Shown here one piece after another: positions 4,157 to 6,713 of a DNA stretch of 6,713 nt; position 1 is the stretch's first letter; each line of letters begins with the position of its first letter. Below the pieces are notes generated by a model, which saw only the letters and a list, made by a program, of their open reading frames with translations, did no database searches and was not told the DNA's origin. The position numbers and the translations under genes were made by a program. Where the stretch lies: NCBI GenBank assembly GCA_028865155.1, contig JAGWKW010000066.1, forward strand, positions 1 to 6,713, read 5' to 3'. This DNA is from Alphaproteobacteria bacterium (lineage in GTDB: Bacteria; Pseudomonadota; Alphaproteobacteria; UBA9219).

Positions 4157-6713
4157 TTAAAGCTGCCGCGCGATTTCTTCGATGTCGAAACATTCGATGA
4201 CATCGCCTTCCTTGATGTCGTCGTAATTTTCGAACGCCATGCCGCATTCGAAGCCTTCGCGGACTTCCTTGACTTCGTCCTTCATGCGTTTGAGCGTTTT
4301 CAGCGTGCCTTCGTGGATCACGACATTGTCGCGCAGCAACCGGACTTTCGCGCCGCGCTTGACCATGCCTTCGGTGACTTTGCAGCCCGCGATCTTGCCG
4401 ACCTTGGTGATGTTGAAGATCTGCAAAATCGTCGCATTGCCGAGGAAGTTTTCGCGCAAAGTCGGCGACAGCAAGCCGGACAATGCCTGTTTCACGTCGT
4501 CGATCACGTTATAGATGATCGAGTAGTAACGCAGTTCCACCGCGTCGCGCTTGGCCATTTCGCGCGCCTGCGCGTTGGCGCGGACGTTGAAGCCGATGAT
4601 CCACGCGCCCGACGCCTTGGCCAGCGTGACGTCGGATTCGGTGATGGCGCCGACAGCGGCATCCAGAACGCGCACCTTCACTTCGGTATTTTCGTCGGTC
4701 AGCTTGACCAGCGCGGATTTGATCGCCTCGACCGAGCCGTGCACGTCGCCCTTGATCAGCACGGCCAGTTCCTTGGCAGCGCCTTCCTTGATGTTCTGCA
4801 TCATCTGTTCGAAATTGCCGCGTGGGGTCGAAGCTGCCGCCGCAATCGCGCGTTTCCTGCGCGCGCGGAAGTCGGCGATTTCGCGCGCCTTGGCTTCGTC
4901 CGGAACGACCAGCAATTCATCGCCCGCCGACGGCGTACCGTTCAAACCCAGTACTTCGACCGGCGTCGCGGGCAAAGCTTCGGCCACGTTTTCGCCCCGG
5001 TCGTTGACCAGAGCGCGCACCTTGCCCCATTCGCTGCCCGCGACGAAAATATCGCCGACTTTCAGCGTGCCGCGCCGCACCAGAACCGTGGCCACCGAAC
5101 CGCGGCCTTTTTCGAGCTTGGCCTCGACCACCGAGCCTTCGGCGGCGCGTTCCGGGTTGGCTTTCAGATCGAGAATTTCCGCCTGAAGCAGAATGGCGTC
5201 CAGCAGCTTATCAAGGCCCATTTTCGTCTTGGCCGAAATTTCGACCGACAGAACCTCGCCGCCCATTTCTTCGACCTGGATGTCGTGCTGCAGCAATTCC
5301 TGCCGCACGCGGCCCGGATTGGCGGCAGGCAGATCGCATTTGTTGATCGCGACGATGATCGGCACATTCGCCGCCTTGGCGTGGCGGATGGCCTCGACCG
5401 TCTGCGGCATGATGCCGTCGTCAGCCGCAACCACAAGGATCACGATGTCGGTAATCGACGCGCCGCGCGAACGCATTTCGGTGAAGGCGGCGTGGCCCGG
5501 CGTGTCGATGAAGGTGACGCGGTCGAAACCGTGCGAGGCTTCGGGTAAAACCACCTGATACGCGCCGATATGCTGCGTAATGCCGCCGGCTTCGCCCGAC
5601 ACGACGGACGCGTTGCGCAACGCATCGAGCAGCGAGGTCTTGCCGTGATCGACATGGCCCATGACGGTGACGATGGGCGGGCGCGGACGCATATTTTCCG
5701 CCGTGTCTTCTACCCCGCCCAGATTGGCCTCGATATCCCCTTCGGCCACGCGTTTGATGCGATGCCCGAATTCGGTCGCCACGAGTTCCGCCGTGTCGGC
5801 ATCGATGGTCTGCGTGATCGTCGCCATGACGCCAAGCTTCATGAGAGCCTTGATAACGTCCGCGCCGCGTTCGGCCATGCGGTTCGATAATTCCTGCACC
5901 GTGATGACTTCGGGAATGGTGACGTCGCGCGTGACTTTCACCTGTTCCTGGTTCTGTTCCATCATCTCGCGGCGATGACGTTCGGCGCGGCGGCGGATCG
6001 ACGCAACGGAGCGGCGGCGCCCGCCGCCCTCCTCGCCCGACAAGGCCTGCGTCACGGTCATTTTGCCCGCGCGGCGTCCGGCGCCAATGCCGCCGCGCTT
6101 GGGCGCGAGCGGCGCGCGACCCGGCTTGCGCCGCGAATCTTCTTCCTCGCCGCCGTCGCGGCCTGCAACGCGCCCGGTGGCAACACCGGGACGGCCCGAC
6201 AGGCTTTCGCCGGGCCGCGCCAGCATGCTGCGGCTGCGGTCGTCGCTGCCGGTGGCAGCGCCGCGCCGCGAGGCCTGCAAAGCGCCGGCGCGGACTTCGT
6301 CTTCCTGCTTGCGGCGCGCGCTTTCTTTGGATTCGTGTTCCTGGATGCGACGCAGTTCTTCCATCTCGCGCTGGCGCAAAGCGTCGCGCGTCATCGGCCC
6401 CGATGCCGGCGTTTCGCTTGCGTCTTCCTGCGCAGGGCGCGCCAGCTCGGCCTGGAAATAATCGGCTTCGCGGCGGTCGCCTTCACCCGACGATGCGCCG
6501 AGCAGCGCGCGGGCGCGCGCGTCGCGTTCTTCTTTGGTCAGGCTGTGAAGGATGGCGCTGGTCGAACGACCGCTCTTGGTCACGGTTCCGGCTTTCTTGT
6601 CCGTCTTCACGCTCACGCTTTCGCCGCGCTTTGGCTTTTTGGCTTCGACCACGACCGCCTTCGACCGCCCGTGCGAGAAGCTTTGCCGCACCGTCTCGGC
6701 CGACCCCGAACTC
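4157..6713 (-). CDS. infB: Translation initiation factor IF-2 (5' end beyond the window)
   Basis: IF-2 is the GTPase that brings fMet-tRNA to the 30S subunit and promotes 50S joining. The frame stays open from the stop at 4157-4159 to the right edge, so the start is outside. GTG 6691 reads as the Val of [16 protein letters not shown], an internal N-terminal motif, and seven more codons (SSGSAET) precede it. Numbering from that Val: a charged, low-complexity linker (about 50-250); the IF2-N domain (about 255-315, [20 protein letters not shown]); the G domain with G1 GHVDHGKT (345-352), [10 protein letters not shown] (369-378), G3 DTPGH (396-400), G4 NKCD (450-453) and G5 SAK (486-488); beta-barrel domain II (about 517-600); IF-2 domain III (about 630-740); and the fMet-tRNA-binding C-terminal barrel (about 750-844), ending in DIEEIARQL. 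All GTPase signatures are intact. In most bacteria nusA lies upstream and rbfA-truB downstream; here the downstream neighbour is an unrelated hypothetical gene. Confidence 0.98.
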   Translation of the reverse strand, partial: SSGSAETVRQSFSHGRSKAVVVEAKKPKRGESVSVKTDKKAGTVTKSGRSTSAILHSLTKEERDARARALLGASSGEGDRREADYFQAELARPAQEDASETPASGPMTRDALRQREMEELRRIQEHESKESARRKQEDEVRAGALQASRRGAATGSDDRSRSMLARPGESLSGRPGVATGRVAGRDGGEEEDSRRKPGRAPLAPKRGGIGAGRRAGKMTVTQALSGEEGGGRRRSVASIRRRAERHRREMMEQNQEQVKVTRDVTIPEVITVQELSNRMAERGADVIKALMKLGVMATITQTIDADTAELVATEFGHRIKRVAEGDIEANLGGVEDTAENMRPRPPIVTVMGHVDHGKTSLLDALRNASVVSGEAGGITQHIGAYQVVLPEASHGFDRVTFIDTPGHAAFTEMRSRGASITDIVILVVAADDGIMPQTVEAIRHAKAANVPIIVAINKCDLPAANPGRVRQELLQHDIQVEEMGGEVLSVEISAKTKMGLDKLLDAILLQAEILDLKANPERAAEGSVVEAKLEKGRGSVATVLVRRGTLKVGDIFVAGSEWGKVRALVNDRGENVAEALPATPVEVLGLNGTPSAGDELLVVPDEAKAREIADFRARRKRAIAAAASTPRGNFEQMMQNIKEGAAKELAVLIKGDVHGSVEAIKSALVKLTDENTEVKVRVLDAAVGAITESDVTLAKASGAWIIGFNVRANAQAREMAKRDAVELRYYSIIYNVIDDVKQALSGLLSPTLRENFLGNATILQIFNITKVGKIAGCKVTEGMVKRGAKVRLLRDNVVIHEGTLKTLKRMKDEVKEVREGFECGMAFENYDDIKEGDVIECFDIEEIARQL

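Noticed and set aside
4135..4160. AGAG/CTCT hairpin with a T run beside the infB stop, as an infB terminator
   Set aside because: The stem is only four pairs, and the T run lies on the plus strand, the wrong side for infB transcription.
4313..5548. Plus-strand 411-codon open frame within infB
   Set aside because: Antisense shadow rich in Arg, Asp, His and Phe. The minus strand is unmistakably IF-2 with all GTPase motifs intact.

Overview
The window looks like chromosomal DNA from an alphaproteobacterium. The protein-coding parts are GC-rich with G or C at most third codon positions. The right-hand gene is translation initiation factor IF-2, with the N-terminal motif [16 protein letters not shown] that I associate with alphaproteobacterial IF-2. 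The species cannot be named from this stretch alone. I see no transposase, phage gene, CRISPR array, tRNA or rRNA.

Layout from left to right. (1) The 5' part of an AsmA-like, envelope-associated protein on the minus strand starts with GTG at 592 and runs off the left edge. (2) A short AT-rich islet (about 43% GC, counted by eye) encodes a 70-residue XRE-family DNA-binding protein on the minus strand. Its start region carries two adjacent perfect inverted repeats. (3) A divergent 90-residue basic protein of unknown function lies on the plus strand. (4) A two-gene minus-strand operon follows: a YgaP-like membrane rhodanese (2200-2757), then a TauE/SafE-family anion exporter (1327-2154), most likely handling sulfane sulfur and sulfite. 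(5) A 337-base spacer without a convincing gene contains candidate divergent promoters. (6) A plus-strand secreted protein with four cysteines is unrecognised (3095-3565). (7) A bidirectional rho-independent terminator separates it from a convergent, unrecognised 133-residue hydrophilic protein (3620-4021). The promoter of the latter has a perfect TATAAT embedded in a perfect 17-bp palindrome. (8) infB (4157 to the right edge) lacks its extreme 5' end.

How the genes work together: the only clear functional partnership is the rhodanese/TauE pair. Rhodanese can move persulfide sulfur and TauE-type carriers can export sulfite or related anions, the chemistry of sulfide/persulfide detoxification operons. 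infB belongs to the core translation machinery, but rbfA and truB do not follow it here. The remaining small proteins look like lineage-specific accessory genes, two of them next to conspicuous palindromic candidate operators. I found no complete, clearly novel multi-gene system. The best leads are the two palindrome-marked promoter regions and the uncharacterised small proteins they appear to control.
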